Positions 50,501-62,594 of a DNA stretch of 64,000 nucleotides are shown here, piece after piece (position 1 is the first letter of the stretch; each line of letters begins with the position of its first letter). Origin of the DNA: Aptenodytes patagonicus (Eukaryota; Chordata; Aves; Sphenisciformes; Spheniscidae); the NCBI RefSeq assembly GCF_965638725.1, contig NC_134982.1, forward strand, positions 2,852,001-2,916,000, given 5' to 3'. The notes below the pieces were generated by a model. That model was not told the origin of the DNA. It searched no databases and was given only the letters and a program-made list of their open reading frames with translations. The position numbers and the translations under genes are program-made.

Positions 50501-52189
50501 TCAGACATCTTAGTTATGAGCTATCTGGATAGAGAGTTATGAGCCAGCTACAAAACCCCTGCTATAAAGCGAGCTTTGGCACTTATTCAGAAGCTCTTCT
50601 GTAGTTTAAATTAGAGAGACCTTAATTCCCTCAAGATTTCATCAGCACTGCTGTGAACGGGTCTCCGATTCTTGACAGCTTCCACAAACAAGACTTTTCT
50701 CTTTTCCGAGAGCGAGGGAACTTGAGTCTCTTGAAAATTCAGACCTATTTAGCCAGTAAATTTTTTTCCAGTTTAGGCTTATTTTCCTCAATCCAAGGAT
50801 CAGGTGGGCTGAGGCTGAATGAAGCCACTGCCGAAAGGCACTTGAGGATAAAAGATGGCATGACACAGAGCTGCAGAAGCCACAGAACCTCTGCTCTGAG
50901 CCTGCTGGCCAGAGGTCTTAAGGCAGCGTGCTGAAAGAAGAAAGCCATCAGGCAGCCATCACAGAAAGCTGTTAGGAGCAATTTACCCTCGGTAAATCCA
51001 TGATGTCGGTTGTTCCCGACCACCTTTATCCACTTCAGGTGCTTGGAAATGGCTTCCAGAAGGATTTACTCCCTTTTCTTTGCAGGACCTCAGCTGAGGC
51101 TGCCTGACCCGCAGGCTTGGGCAATCCCTTCTGTCCTGAGGAGGGTTTTGGGGTCCCTTTGCACCCCTGCTGTTATTTAATGCCCTCATTTAATGCACTC
51201 CCAGGGCTGCTCCTCCACCGCTCCAGGAGTCAGTTGAAGACAAAAGGTGCTGGCAGCCCCTAATCGGGAAACTGCCAGCAGAAGCTGTCAGACGCTGTCA
51301 GAAGCAAAAGCCTCCAGATGCCAACCCTCACCGCAGCGGTCCCCCGAGTCCCCAGGGAAAGCGTGTGGCCAGGCCTGGAGGCGGGTGCGCGGGACTGCAG
51401 TCAGTGTGTATTTTCTGCATGGCTGAGCCCAGGAGAGTCGGTTCATTACTCTCCCTCAGTCTCAGTCGTTCCCCACAGCTCCTGCAGACTGCTAATTGCA
51501 GCCGTCGGAGAATACTCACGGGGGTATGAGCAGCTGTACGTGTTGCTTTTTGGCTACTTTACTTTCCAGCAGTGCATACAAAGGCCTGAGCAACGAGACG
51601 TTGTACTTTTTCAACTGCTGATAAACTCGTGTGAATGTGAGCTGTACATTATCCCTGTCCCAAATATCTGGAGGGGGGTGTGTGTGCGCAGAGTTAATGA
51701 GCAAACTGGTGGCAGCACCTGATTACTGTTCAGAAAGATTTGGACTTCTTATTTTGAGCTCCCCCAATAGATCACATGCTTCCCTCTGTGAAAGAAAAAG
51801 CAGTCTCCAACATAATTTTTTAAATATTGCTACAAAGCATGAGCCTCTGGGGTTTTAAAAGCCACCTAATTTAGCAGGTACCCCTATCAGTTCAGTCCCA
51901 CGTGGGAAGAGGTTCCTCCCTTCTGCCTTCTTTGTCAGAGGGTGCGGTGAACGTACTGTCAAAGCCGAAGATGGGAATTTATATTTTTTAGACACATTGA
52001 TACAATCCAGGCGGCCTCAGCGCCTGCGCAGTGCGGACTCAGGCCACCAGAAACGGCATAATTTCCTTTTCTGTTTCTAACCCCTGTTACTTAAATACCA
52101 ACCCAGGCGAACAAAGCGCTTAGCCACACGCATGCACGCAACAACGCGCAAGAGTAATCCCCATTGACCTAAATGACCCTGCCGGCCTG

Positions 52190-52378
52190 CTTGACGAGGG
52201 TGGTGAGGCACTGGAACAGGTTGCCCGGAGAAGTTGTGGCTGCCCCATCCCTGGAAGGTTGGACGGGGCTTTGAGCAACCTGGTCTAGTGGAAGGTGTCC
52301 CTGCCCATGGCAGGGGGCTTGGAACTAAATGATCTTTAAGGTCCCTTCCAACCCAAACCATTCTGTGATTCTACGATG
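52190..52378 (+). mobile_element. CR1 LINE, 5'-truncated 3' end
   Basis: About 190 bases matching the 3' UTR of avian CR1: a ggcactggaacaggttgccc-type start, the gggctttgagcaacctggtc block, then gatctttaaggtcccttcc, and the terminal ttctgtgattctacgatga. Plus orientation, 5'-truncated as usual, with no coding capacity left. It is one of the main reasons to call the organism a bird; crocodilians and turtles also carry CR1. Confidence 0.93.
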
Positions 52379-53351
52379 ACGTGCTTAAATACTTTGCTGG
52401 AGAAAACCTACCAGATGCGATTCAGCAAGACAAAGCACCTCCTGGCTTCACTCACAGGAGCAGGGAACACTCACCACCCTGCAAACCCAGACCTACAGCC
52501 GCTCCTCACTGCTCACACATGCCAAATAGGTGTGACCCCATTATTTCTCCCTGCAGGGGGAAAAGCGTGATGTCGAATCACCGACCGCTGGTACACCCTC
52601 GCCCTGCAGCTCTTCTGCACATCGCAGGTACTAAAAATGGAAGTCTGCTGGAAGATGTAAGGTCATAGCGGGGCTCTCACCCTGGGTGGTCATCAGTTTG
52701 AGTCCCCTGTGGGGTTGAGCTGTAGGGTTTAATCCAGGCAGTGAATTAGCAAGGCCACTAATTAGCGAACCCCGCTTTTATCAGCTCCCCTGCAGAGGGC
52801 GGTCCGTCCTCACCTAAGACAGCTCACAGCTCCAAGAGCTGCACGACTCTGACGTCAAACAGATTTTTAACCGGGAAACACAATTCTTCCCACCTGCCCA
52901 GTGGCTGGGAAAGAGCTGCCCTCCGGAGCGACAGCCCTGGCTTGGGGACATCCTCCCGAAGGAGACCTTTGTCTGGCCGCAGTTCTGCACCCCAGACGCC
53001 CCAGATGCAAACAGGCCTCCAGGACCTGGTGGGAGTCCCTGAATCCACCACTCGGCTCCACTTCTTCTATCCGCCTGCTCAGCTCCCTACCCCCTCGGCT
53101 TCCTCTCTCCCCGGTTTCTCCCTCCACCCCTTCTTTTCTCCATTCATCTCCTCAAAGAGCAGATCCTGGCTCTTTTATGGCTGCTGCTGAGCAAATGGCT
53201 CTGGAGGTCCGGCAGGAGCCTCGGCCAGAAACGGAGTCACAGTAGCTGGGGCGTGTGGGCTCGGTGTCTGCCCTTCCCTGGATGAGCTGGTGCAGGAGGT
53301 GGGTTCCCTGCACGCTGCCGCTCAGCCCATTCACGATAACTTCACTGCCCT

Positions 53352-53409
53352 AAACTAGATGATCTTTAAAGGTCCCTTCCAACCCAAACCGTTTTATGAT
53401 TCTATAAAA
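53352..53409 (+). mobile_element. CR1 LINE, very short 3' end
   Basis: Roughly 58 bases of the CR1 3' terminus (actagatgatctttaaaggt through gattctata). Plus orientation, about 1 kb from the previous copy. Either a very short insertion or the surviving tail of an older one. Confidence 0.88.
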
Positions 53410-56400
53410 GCTTAATGATTGGAGGAGAAAACCAGAGGATACCTCACTCTTTTCATCAATCAGTCTAAAAGCAGTTTTTTTACATCTCCCATTTTACAGA
53501 TGAGGTTAAAGACAGACACCCAGAGCTGGGGTGATTTTACCCCTGGGCACCCAGCAGACCAGGCTGCAGAGCGAGCCCCAGAGCAGCGCTCTGCCTTGCT
53601 CCTGACCACCGAGTCGGGAAATAAGGGTTGGCTAATGGAAACGGAGTAGGCGCACAGTGACGCTCATCTGAAGATGCAGCAGCACAGAGAGACCACATAG
53701 CTCCTGGGGGAGCAACTCAAAGTGGCAGGTGAGAGGATGGACCATCTTAGCATCTACTGGCAGCTACTGTGTTTGTGGGGCTGAGGAACAATCATTTAGA
53801 GCAACAAAGTACCTGCTGCGGGAAGGGACCCTCGCCCTGTGGAGAGATGACGAGCAGGTCTTGCCTATGTCTGGTTTATAATGAGCCAGTTCAGTTGGTG
53901 TGAAATGTCAGTCGGTGTCTCTGGAGACAGAGAAGTCACAGCCAAAAGAAGAAACTAAGGCTCCTGCTGTTCAGCCCCTCTGTAAATGGCTCTGTGATTA
54001 AATATTTCAGTTTGTTGCTCAGCAGCTCACGGGCTGACATTTTTGCCACCATTCCCTTCGGTTTCCCGTTTGTTTTTTCATCGGAGACTGAGCGAAGGCA
54101 CAGCCTGGCAGAGGATTAAGGGGTGACACGCAAATAAAATGCCACTGCCAGCTCTCTGCAGACGCACAACTCCACGTGCCAGCACTGTCTCTGTTCCCAG
54201 CCAAGCCTGTCCCTCTGCCACGGGAGGATGAAGAAGCTCACCCAGACCAGGCAAAGCCCGTCCGGCTCCGGTGGCACTCAGGAAGGCGGTGGGGTGCAGC
54301 TCCAGAAGCAGATAGCGGGATGAGATGCGCAGCAGCCATGTCCGGGAGACGGCATGGACCATGCACGGGCGGCGTGAGCCCCTGATTTGCTGCTAATTTG
54401 GGCCAGAAAAGCTACTTTCTCTGCATCCTTTTGTAGGAAGAGAATGATGCGCTATCTTGGTTGGTGGGACCACAGAGGGCTCCAGCTGCTCAGCATGCTG
54501 AATTAGTGGCAGAAGCACTCAAATGCAAGGCTGTTTTGTTTTGCTGCAGTGACAGCCTTTTCAGCCTGCGATGAATAACCGTCATACACCGTCTTCTCTG
54601 AAGAGAAAGGCTTTTCTTCTTCCTTCCTTTCACAGCTGACAGTTGCATGGGATTACACAAGGAAAATCTGGAAGCCCCTCCAAATCATTTTTAACTGTTT
54701 CCAGGAGGGTTGTCTCGTTTCTAGACGTCCCTGGAGACTGTTTAACTACACCGGACAGATGGCAGGAGTCCACGTGTCCCTCTTGCCTTGCCTAGCCTTC
54801 CTCACACCCAGCTCTGCCAAACGATTGACTCTTGAGCCTGAGGAGACCTTCCCAGTTGAAGGTCTCCTCCTCCCCAGCAGTGACTGCTCTGGGGACTGAT
54901 GGGTCTTCCTTGGTAGGATGCGAATGCTGCCCATCCACAAACACGGTTAGGCTCATCAAACTCCTAAAAATATGGGCTACTCACTCAGGGATGGAATAGC
55001 TCAAGTATCAACCACCTCCAGCAAGCTGAAAAAGCAGATGATTTGTATGTGGACAGCTCGGATTCTCAGTGCGTTTGCTTTGTCGTATCCCAGGCTCCTG
55101 GTGTTCTTATTCCTACAACAGTGCCAAGAAGCTCTCATCATGGAGAAGGAATTCACAGCTCCAGAGGCGAAGGAGGCTGAAGAGATGTGGCTGAGCTTTG
55201 TGATGAGAGGGAAAGGTGGAACTATAAGGATGGAAATAAACTTTTCCAATCCAGAGGCCTGATCCAGAGGCTCACCCAGGCCTTCAGCACACGAAACACG
55301 TGCATTTCTACATGTGCACACGTGCACAGATCATCTGCTGTGCTTGGCCGAGTCCAGCTCATGCACATGGCATGTTTCCTTTCACCTTCCACCTCCTGCA
55401 ATGCTGTTGAGTGTTTTAGAGACGGACCTACCTGGATGACCAGCAGCTTCCCAGCACCCAGCCGCTCATGAGCACAGGTCCCTTGCAGAACAGAGCAAAA
55501 ATACTTTGGGCTGAAACCATTTTCTTCCCTTACTGCATGTTATTGCTGGGCAGGGGAATTTCATCACCTCTGTATGCTCACGTGCTCTCTTCCCCTTCCC
55601 ATCTCCCATCGGCAGTGTGTTTTCACTGTCCTTCTTCTCACATGGGGGGATGCAGCACTGAACTTGTCTAGGGCAAGGGGCGTTTTACTGTGGCTCTGTC
55701 CTGGGCATTCCTCCTGGCACTGAAGCAGTTAACAGTGGCCAGCAGGATCTGGGGGCAGACAGCATATATTTTTGAAGGGAAGTTTTCTTTATTAAATTGT
55801 CATTCCACCACCTACTTCACCCCGTCCATCTGACATCGACCCCCCCTATTCTTGCTCCAAGAGCAGCAGGGTGACTGCACGGAAACACGACGGCGCTGCC
55901 TGTCCCGTCACCCAGCCCCCTTTGCAGCCAGATGGCTACTCGTCCTGGAGCTCAACCTCCCTTTATAATTGGACCTGGCTGAATTCAAGCTCTCCCATTG
56001 ATCTCCACTTCCCTCCTGAAGTGCCAGCGGGACTAACAGAAATGCCTCAGGATTTTGAAATAGTTACTGCAATAACCACGGAGAAGCAGCCAGCCCGGCA
56101 TTGCCTGCTCTGTCCCGGAGCCGCAGAGCTTGCCGCCGGAGGCGCGGCGTTCCCAGGGTGTTCGCTAACCCGGCATTGCCCTTCTTGCGCTGAAATGTCA
56201 AAGTGCAGCAGAGGAGAAACGGCAGAGGGAAAAAAAAAATGTGAACACGGTCGGCATTACACCCACGTTTGTTGAGTCAAAAACCAAACTGGTTTGCATA
56301 CAGTTAGAAATGTAGACCAGCTCCTTTTAAATAGTTTTAAGAATTGCCCAGCGGTGCCTTGCTGGTTTTTGGTGGCAGTTATGGAAGGAACTGCCATAAC

Positions 56401-59149
56401 AGGCAGTGAGGGATGGAAAAGCACGGGCCATGGCAGTGAGACAGGGCGTCACCACCAGCTCGTTCCCTCCTGCTCCCTGTGCACCCCTGGCAGAACTGGC
56501 AGTGGCTAATGGGTGTCTACAGTGCTACGGACGAGGTGGTGGCAGCCCCAGGTGCCCAAGCAGCCCGTGCCAACGGGGGATGCGAGACAGGGGTGAAGGC
56601 TCTGCAGAGTTTGAAGATTTTGCATTTTTAGCAGCTGTTTTGTGACGGTGGTTTTAGCCAAGCCGCGAGGTTCAGGCTGCTCTGCTGTGGACTGTTTTCA
56701 TGAGGCTTGGCACTAGACTTAGGCTGTTCAAATCAGTTTTATAAAGTGTCCTTCTAGTGCAGAGCTGTATAAAAATAGGATATCTTGAGAAACTCCTTAT
56801 TCCTCAGAAAAAAACCCAAATAAATCACAGTTCTTCCCTCTGCTCTCCCTGATCACAGAGCCAATCCCACACACCGGTTATTCTTACCTGCTCCATTCTG
56901 CAGACTGAACTATCAAAGTTTTGTTTAATTACTCCAGATTTTGCCCCAGATATTTATACCACCAGCAGCATGATCTACGTAGGAATTCCCACAAACACGA
57001 GCATAGAGCTGGCACCCAAGCACTAACCAGTCATCAGACATGCCCCGAGTGGTTCTCTCCCGTGGACACCGAGGCACAGAGGGTAGGCAGAGAGTTCAAA
57101 TCGCACTTTGAAGCACCTTTACCCACATCTATGGCCATTTTCTGGGAGGAATATTTTATATTGCTTAAACTTAAAACAATATACCATCTGTGTGTATGCA
57201 CAAACACTTCACACAACAGTGACATATCACAGGAATTAATTATATTTTTACGTATAGTCCGCCCTGTCAAAGAGGTACTCGGATATATTCTCTCCAAAGA
57301 GAGAATAAATAATAAAAATGTATACAGACTTCCTAAAACACCTGCTTATTTTCACTGCAAGATTAATCAAAGCAACCCTTTCGAATTCCTTTTGTTGCGA
57401 TCTATTCTGCCGCAACCCAAGAGCCGACGGAATAAGCCCCCGTGAGAATAGGTCGTCTTTTTAAGACAGATTCTCCTTTTTTTGATAAATAAAATCCTAC
57501 TCTTTGAATTTAGCAATGGGATTGTTATAACCCAGCTCCGACAGCGGCCAGATGGCAGTTCAAAATGAGCCTGGTCTTGGAAAGTGATGATGCACTTTGA
57601 GAGGACTGCATTCACCCGAGTGTTGTACCACTTCAAAATCAAACTCTGCCTTTGAAAATGTCAAAGGCAACTATTCACGAGCAAACACCATATGGTGTAT
57701 TTGTCCTCTTCAATTCCTCTCACAATCAATGGGAGGAAAAAAGAAAAAAAAGAACATTTCAGACCTGAAATGACTGCATGCCACATTATACAGTGTTCTC
57801 ACCGCAAGCTCTCCAAAACGTTAGCTGGTGGCATAAAGTTGCTCAAATACGTGTTTGTCTTGGGTTAAAAGGGACAGAAATTATCATTAGCAGTCCAGTC
57901 TCCAATAGCTCCGCTTGTAATATTCATTGACGCTCCTGTTGTGGTTTTACGCTGGGATCCGGGTGTGACTTGCGTAGGAAACACTTCCCAGGATGTCCCT
58001 ACAACCGTATTGGAAAGTAAGCTGAAGTTGATTTTTTTCATGACTCTAATGGTAAAGCTCTGAAGATCTGGCTAATGCAGCTCTGTGACGGTGTAACAGC
58101 TGCTAAATCCCAACACGATTAAAAATACACTGCAGTAAAAATAGTCACGTATTTGTGACTGGGGAAGAACAATCACCGGGCTGGCAACTGAACCGTTGGA
58201 GGCATCATTTTGACATTTAAAGGTGTTTTTAAGAGCAGCTGAGCAGGCAGCTGCACCCTCGTCTCCCTGACGGATTCCCAGTCCCCGACTTGTGGCCGGT
58301 GGGTGGCTGTAGTGGAAGGACAGACCCTTGCATGGAGGCCACCATGAGCAGCTCCCACAGGTTCGGGGAGGAGGGATGCCGCTCCCTCTGTTCTTCTTCA
58401 AATAAAACCATGTAAAAGGCCGGCCACAACGGCTGGGACCCACAAGGGCGCTTACATACCTGATCACTGGCTTAAACGCCAGCCTCTCAACTTGAGGTCC
58501 TCCTCGGCTTGGAGACATCTGCAGTCCCTCCGCTTCTGCCAGTGAAGTCCCCCTGCGTTGTCATTGCGGTGCCTCCCCACATCACCGCACGGGACCGCAT
58601 CGCTCACTCCTGAGCCTCGGAGATCAAAACAAGCACCCTCTGTCCCTCCTGCCTCTGCCCAGCACACCCATGCCGGCACACCTCTAAATCCAGGGCGTCC
58701 ACCCATCCCAGTGCCACGTGGCCTCAGTGGCCTGTCACAGCGTCTGTATTATTAACTATAGCAACGCTCCCTTTTTTCTCTTTTGCAGATAAGTAACATC
58801 TGCAAATTCATTGAAATACCCGATGGTTAACCTCGCACTGAAATGATTCTTCAAACACCCGCAAGAAGCAGTGGTTTGCAGAAATCACCGTGTTGGTGAC
58901 GAGGTCTAAATTCCCTCCCCGTGACCCTGAGCACTCAGATGGCCTGCACCAGCCGAAGCAAAGCTCGGCGAAAAGCCACCCAACACCAAATAACCCCAGA
59001 ATGCAAATATTCATGCGATGCACGCGCTAATTCAGGTGTTCGTGATCATTTGCAGAAGAAACCTAGATGCGAGTACCGGAATAAACATTTCAAGTCTCAT
59101 AAGCAAAATAATTACACGCTACCAAGCAAGGAAGGCTCAGGCCTTAAAT

Positions 59150-59155
59150 TTTATT
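59150..59155 (-). terminator. Candidate MAPK4 polyadenylation signal
   Basis: AATAAA on the minus strand about 2.75 kb beyond the MAPK4 stop, the first canonical signal I found in that direction. A 3' UTR of this size is plausible, but usage is unproven. Confidence 0.35.
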
Positions 59156-61906
59156 GTTGTAGATGAGAAATAAATCTGGCTTGTGATCGGCTGAGGACCC
59201 TCAGCTAACAAATTAAAGCCACCCCTCTCGTTCCTCTCCTTTCCCAGCACGTGACGCCGAGCTTTTGGAACAATGTTAAATAACAGCTCACGAACTGAGA
59301 TGGAAAATCTGGAGCAGTGGCAATAAGCTCCGTTTGCTTCTTGTGAAGTTAATATTAGACTTTAACTGTGGGCCCCCAAGCTCCCACTCCTCCTTAGAAG
59401 ATAATATTCAAAACCAAAACTGTTACTTTCATGGTCATAATAAATAGTCCCGTACGCCTCCGGTGAAGACGTTCAGGCTGAATGTAACAACCCATGGAAA
59501 ATGGCTTCTGGTTTCAGAGGACGTGGCGACTGATGTCCGCCGAGGAAAGCGCTGGCGTGGTTTGATCGCTGCTGATTTCACATGTCAGCGCGTCTCCGTG
59601 TTTAACCCAGCGGTAGCAAATAGTTGCTGAATCTGCCAGAAGAGAGTTTTAAAAGTCAGCTCTCGCATTGCTGATCTTATCCTTCAGGTTTAAACTCCAT
59701 CGGCTCCCAAACATCTAATTTTCAGTTGATGCCTCCGGCTGCAGTGTTTGTGCGTCTCCCATCAGAGGCTGGGCGTTATCCGCTCCTCCCAGGGCGGCAC
59801 CATGGAGCGACAGAGCACAACTGCAGCCGCTGCCGCCGCCTCCTCCTCTCTGGGCACACACTCACTCGAGCGCCGGCAGTCCCGGTCCCAGCCTTTGCTG
59901 GCCGCTGCCGGGCACACGGCGAAGCTGAGCGGGATGGCGGGCGGTGAGTCGTGGGCTGCCGGGGCCAGATTCGGATCCGCTCCACTGCAGGGGCGGCCGC
60001 TCCTTCGGCGTCTGAATTTCTCCCACCACGAGTAAAAGTGCTGAGCTTTAGCTGAGGTATATCGATAATCTGCAACACCCTGGAAACCAACCCTCTGTTT
60101 CTCCCTTGTTGCCCCTTTCTAAACCACCGTGGGGGACGTCCAAACACTCAAAAGCAAAGAGCAGAGCCCAATGGCTTTGCCTTCCAGATGCCTTCTCCAC
60201 CCCTGCCCCGGGACTTCCACCCCATCCCATCCATGCAGCCGGCAGCCTTCACACCTATGCTGCTTATCAGCTGGAGTAACGGCATTTCAATCAGCCTAAG
60301 GAGAGACCTGCACGATGAGAACAAGTTTTTGGGCTCGTCAATGCCTCTCCTACAGCTAAACCTGATCCCACCAAGAACAGAAACCAGGGTTAGTACAGTA
60401 AATGCTGCTGTTAGTTATCATCCGAGTCTCACGTGAGTTTTCTTCACATCTCAGAACATTTAGTAGATTGCTTGTTAAAAGGGTAGAAATAAGTCGTATA
60501 GGAACAATAGTTAAATATGGACCTTGGAGTTACTAAGTACGGCAGTTTCTCTTTTACAAATGAAAAGTAGTGCCGCCGTGCTGGAGAGCACAGTGACACG
60601 ATGGCAAGGAAAGCGGAGATTGGCTTTTATGACACTATTTACAGGTTTTCCATTTAAAAAACTGCTGAGTTTGATTAAATAGAAGTATAGAACGTTTCTT
60701 CCGTATACAAACTCTTGTTAGCTGATTAATTATTAAGGTGCTCAGGAGCGTGGATGAAAACAGAAGTTACAGTAGATCAGTTGTGTTTGATGTCTATTTA
60801 CAAACCGCGCTCGGTTGCCTGCTGACACCAGCATCTTCCAAAGAAGCTGGAAGCAAAGTGGCCAGTTACGGATCTAATGCCACAGGAACTGTTGTTTTCT
60901 TCACACCACCTTTGTCAGAAGGGAAAACAGTAGTACTTTCATTCCTTTTTTTACTAGCAAAGGTGGGTGCCCTTGCTGAGTCTGTGTAGCTGGTGGTGCC
61001 AGGCAGCACCGCACCGTGAGACACCCTGTTTCTAGCTCTCGACTCCTGTCCAGCCCTTACCACCAGAATTTGGGGGTCTGCTGGGCAGCTGCCCGAGACA
61101 GGACTCGCAGCACCAGGTTGTTACACGGAAACACATCGTACGGGGCCTCCTAAGTACTCGGAGAGCTCAGATCTACCCCGTACAACAGAAGGGAGAACTG
61201 ATGTGTGAGAAACCAAACGAGGAGAGTGCGCTTAGCAAAAATTTTGTCTTCCAATCAGAAAAAACAAAATAAAATCCCAAGTGGCCCATATTTTGTAGGT
61301 CAAATTCCTTCCCCATTAACATTCTCGAAGAGTTATTTTCTGTCTGATGGCCAAACTCTACCTCTAGTTCCATTCTCTGCTGACTGACAGCTGACCGCGG
61401 ACGCTACTTGGCACCGCTTCTCTCCGTACCGCCTGTCCTCACACGGGTGCCTCAGAGGAGCTCAAAGTTTGGCGTTTTGGGAACCCGTCAAACCAGGAGG
61501 GTGTCTGACCATAATGAAAATGCTGATTTTGTCCTCGTCATTTTAAGATGCTATAGAAAAAGAAAGGAAAAAAAGTTGATTTGACTTCTGTTTGTAAACT
61601 TATCATGTACTGTCGTCTTTCCCTTGTACATTTAAGTTTCAAACAGGTCCCAGAGATTGCAAGGCAAGAGTGTTAAGGCAGTATAACAAACTCGGTATTT
61701 CATTCACACCTCTTGATTCCCTTAAAGGTATTTCTAAGGCATCAAAAGGGGCATGTGGTTTGTGCTTGCCTTTTCAGAAAAAGGCGTTGGGTATAGTGTA
61801 AAAAACGGATGCTCAGTGACAGACGGAAGCCACTCAGCCCCGGGCAATGGCCACACCATCAGAGAGGAACAGGGAGATACAGCGGGGTTTCCTGGGTGCG
61901 GGTTCC
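59156..61906 (-). other. Probable MAPK4 3' UTR (extent uncertain)
   Basis: Sequence between the MAPK4 stop codon and the first canonical poly(A) signal. No minus-strand protein resemblance. A GC-rich patch at about 59760-60010 interrupts it and contains a plus-strand exon-like start described separately. Confidence 0.4.
59802..59943 (+). CDS. Hypothetical plus-strand first coding exon (unproven)
   Basis: A good start context (GGCACCATGG) opens a 47-codon frame, MERQSTTAAAAAASSSLGTH and onward to KLSGMAG, ending at a consensus donor GCG/GTGAGT at 59944. It sits in a locally GC- and CpG-rich patch, as first exons often do. I do not recognise the peptide, which has a six-Ala run and is Ser/Gln/Arg-rich, and I find no matching downstream exon. 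It would be antisense to the MAPK4 3' UTR. It may equally be chance in GC-rich DNA or a non-coding transcript. Confidence 0.2.
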
Positions 61907-62594
61907 TCACCATCGCTCTTTCTGGTACACCTCTGTTTGTACAATCTCACCGGGGTGCTCAGATATGCAGGCCCCGTTGATGTCATTGAGCTTGTTGTCT
62001 GGAAGATCCTCGGGTTTTGTGCAAAGTTTCAGCGCCCTGGAGATGAAGACGTCCAAGTCAAACTCAGGGTCTGTTTCACTGTTCACCTCTGTGGGTTCTT
62101 TGTGGAGATGGTGAGGAGAAGATGGCAGGCTCCGTTCCTGAAGCTCCGGAAGAGGACTGGGACACTCGAGACCCACCTGCGTGCTCTTCACCCACTGAGC
62201 GATCTCCAGAAAGAGGTTGGATGGTTCTTCTTCCAGCGATAGCTCAGCTGCGGGTGCTATGGTTGCTCTTTTCCAGTGGGATAAATCTAAAATTAGCTTG
62301 GGCTCTGAGTAATGATGGGGCTTATTGTCTCTCCACAGCAATTTGTCCAAGTAGGAAGGTGACCCCACTTTATAATCACACGATTTCCCACAATCGGCAT
62401 CAAATACTCGGTCCATGGATGAGTGGGATAGCTCCAAGAACCTCTCCGAGCTGCTTTGTGAGTATTTCCGCGGATCAACTTGTGCTTCTTCAGCGATGGA
62501 TTCAGACCCGGCCCGGGGGTCCCGCTGAACCTCATCCATGTCGTGGTATTTATCGTGTCTCCATTCCAAATCAGAGGAGAGGCTTACGTGATAC
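61907..62594 (-). CDS. MAPK4: MAPK4 (ERK4), last coding exon (gene runs off the right edge)
   Basis: Atypical MAP kinase whose known partner is MK5 (MAPKAPK5). This exon codes for the non-catalytic C-terminal extension only: 228 residues and the stop, opening with YHVSLSSDLEW after a TTTCGCAG acceptor at 62595-62596, with one base of the preceding codon. Strongly conserved blocks are KVGSPSYLDKLLWRDNKPHH, EPKLILDLSHWK, LFLEIAQWVKSTQ and FDLDVFISRALKLCTKPEDL, ending VYQKERW (human FSKERW). The linker between LDLSHWK and FDLDVF is the divergent part. The kinase domain and its SEG activation loop must be in exons beyond 64000. ERK3 (MAPK6) is excluded by the KERW end and by the gene neighbourhood. 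Confidence 0.95.

Larger units (their letters stand above)
44656..59149. other. Gene-poor spacer between ME2 promoter and MAPK4 3' end
   Basis: No exon can be supported by family resemblance on either strand. The stretch contains a fold-back repeat at 47484-47568 and two CR1 fragments. In human the MRO gene occupies the equivalent interval; I looked for its conserved blocks on both strands and saw none. The longest open frame, 174 codons on the plus strand at 56921-57445, resembles no family I know. Confidence 0.55.

Noticed and set aside
56921-57445. 174-codon plus-strand open frame
   Set aside because: The longest frame in the spacer, but AT-rich with no recognisable domain, no clear promoter and no splice context; length alone is compatible with chance over this many bases.
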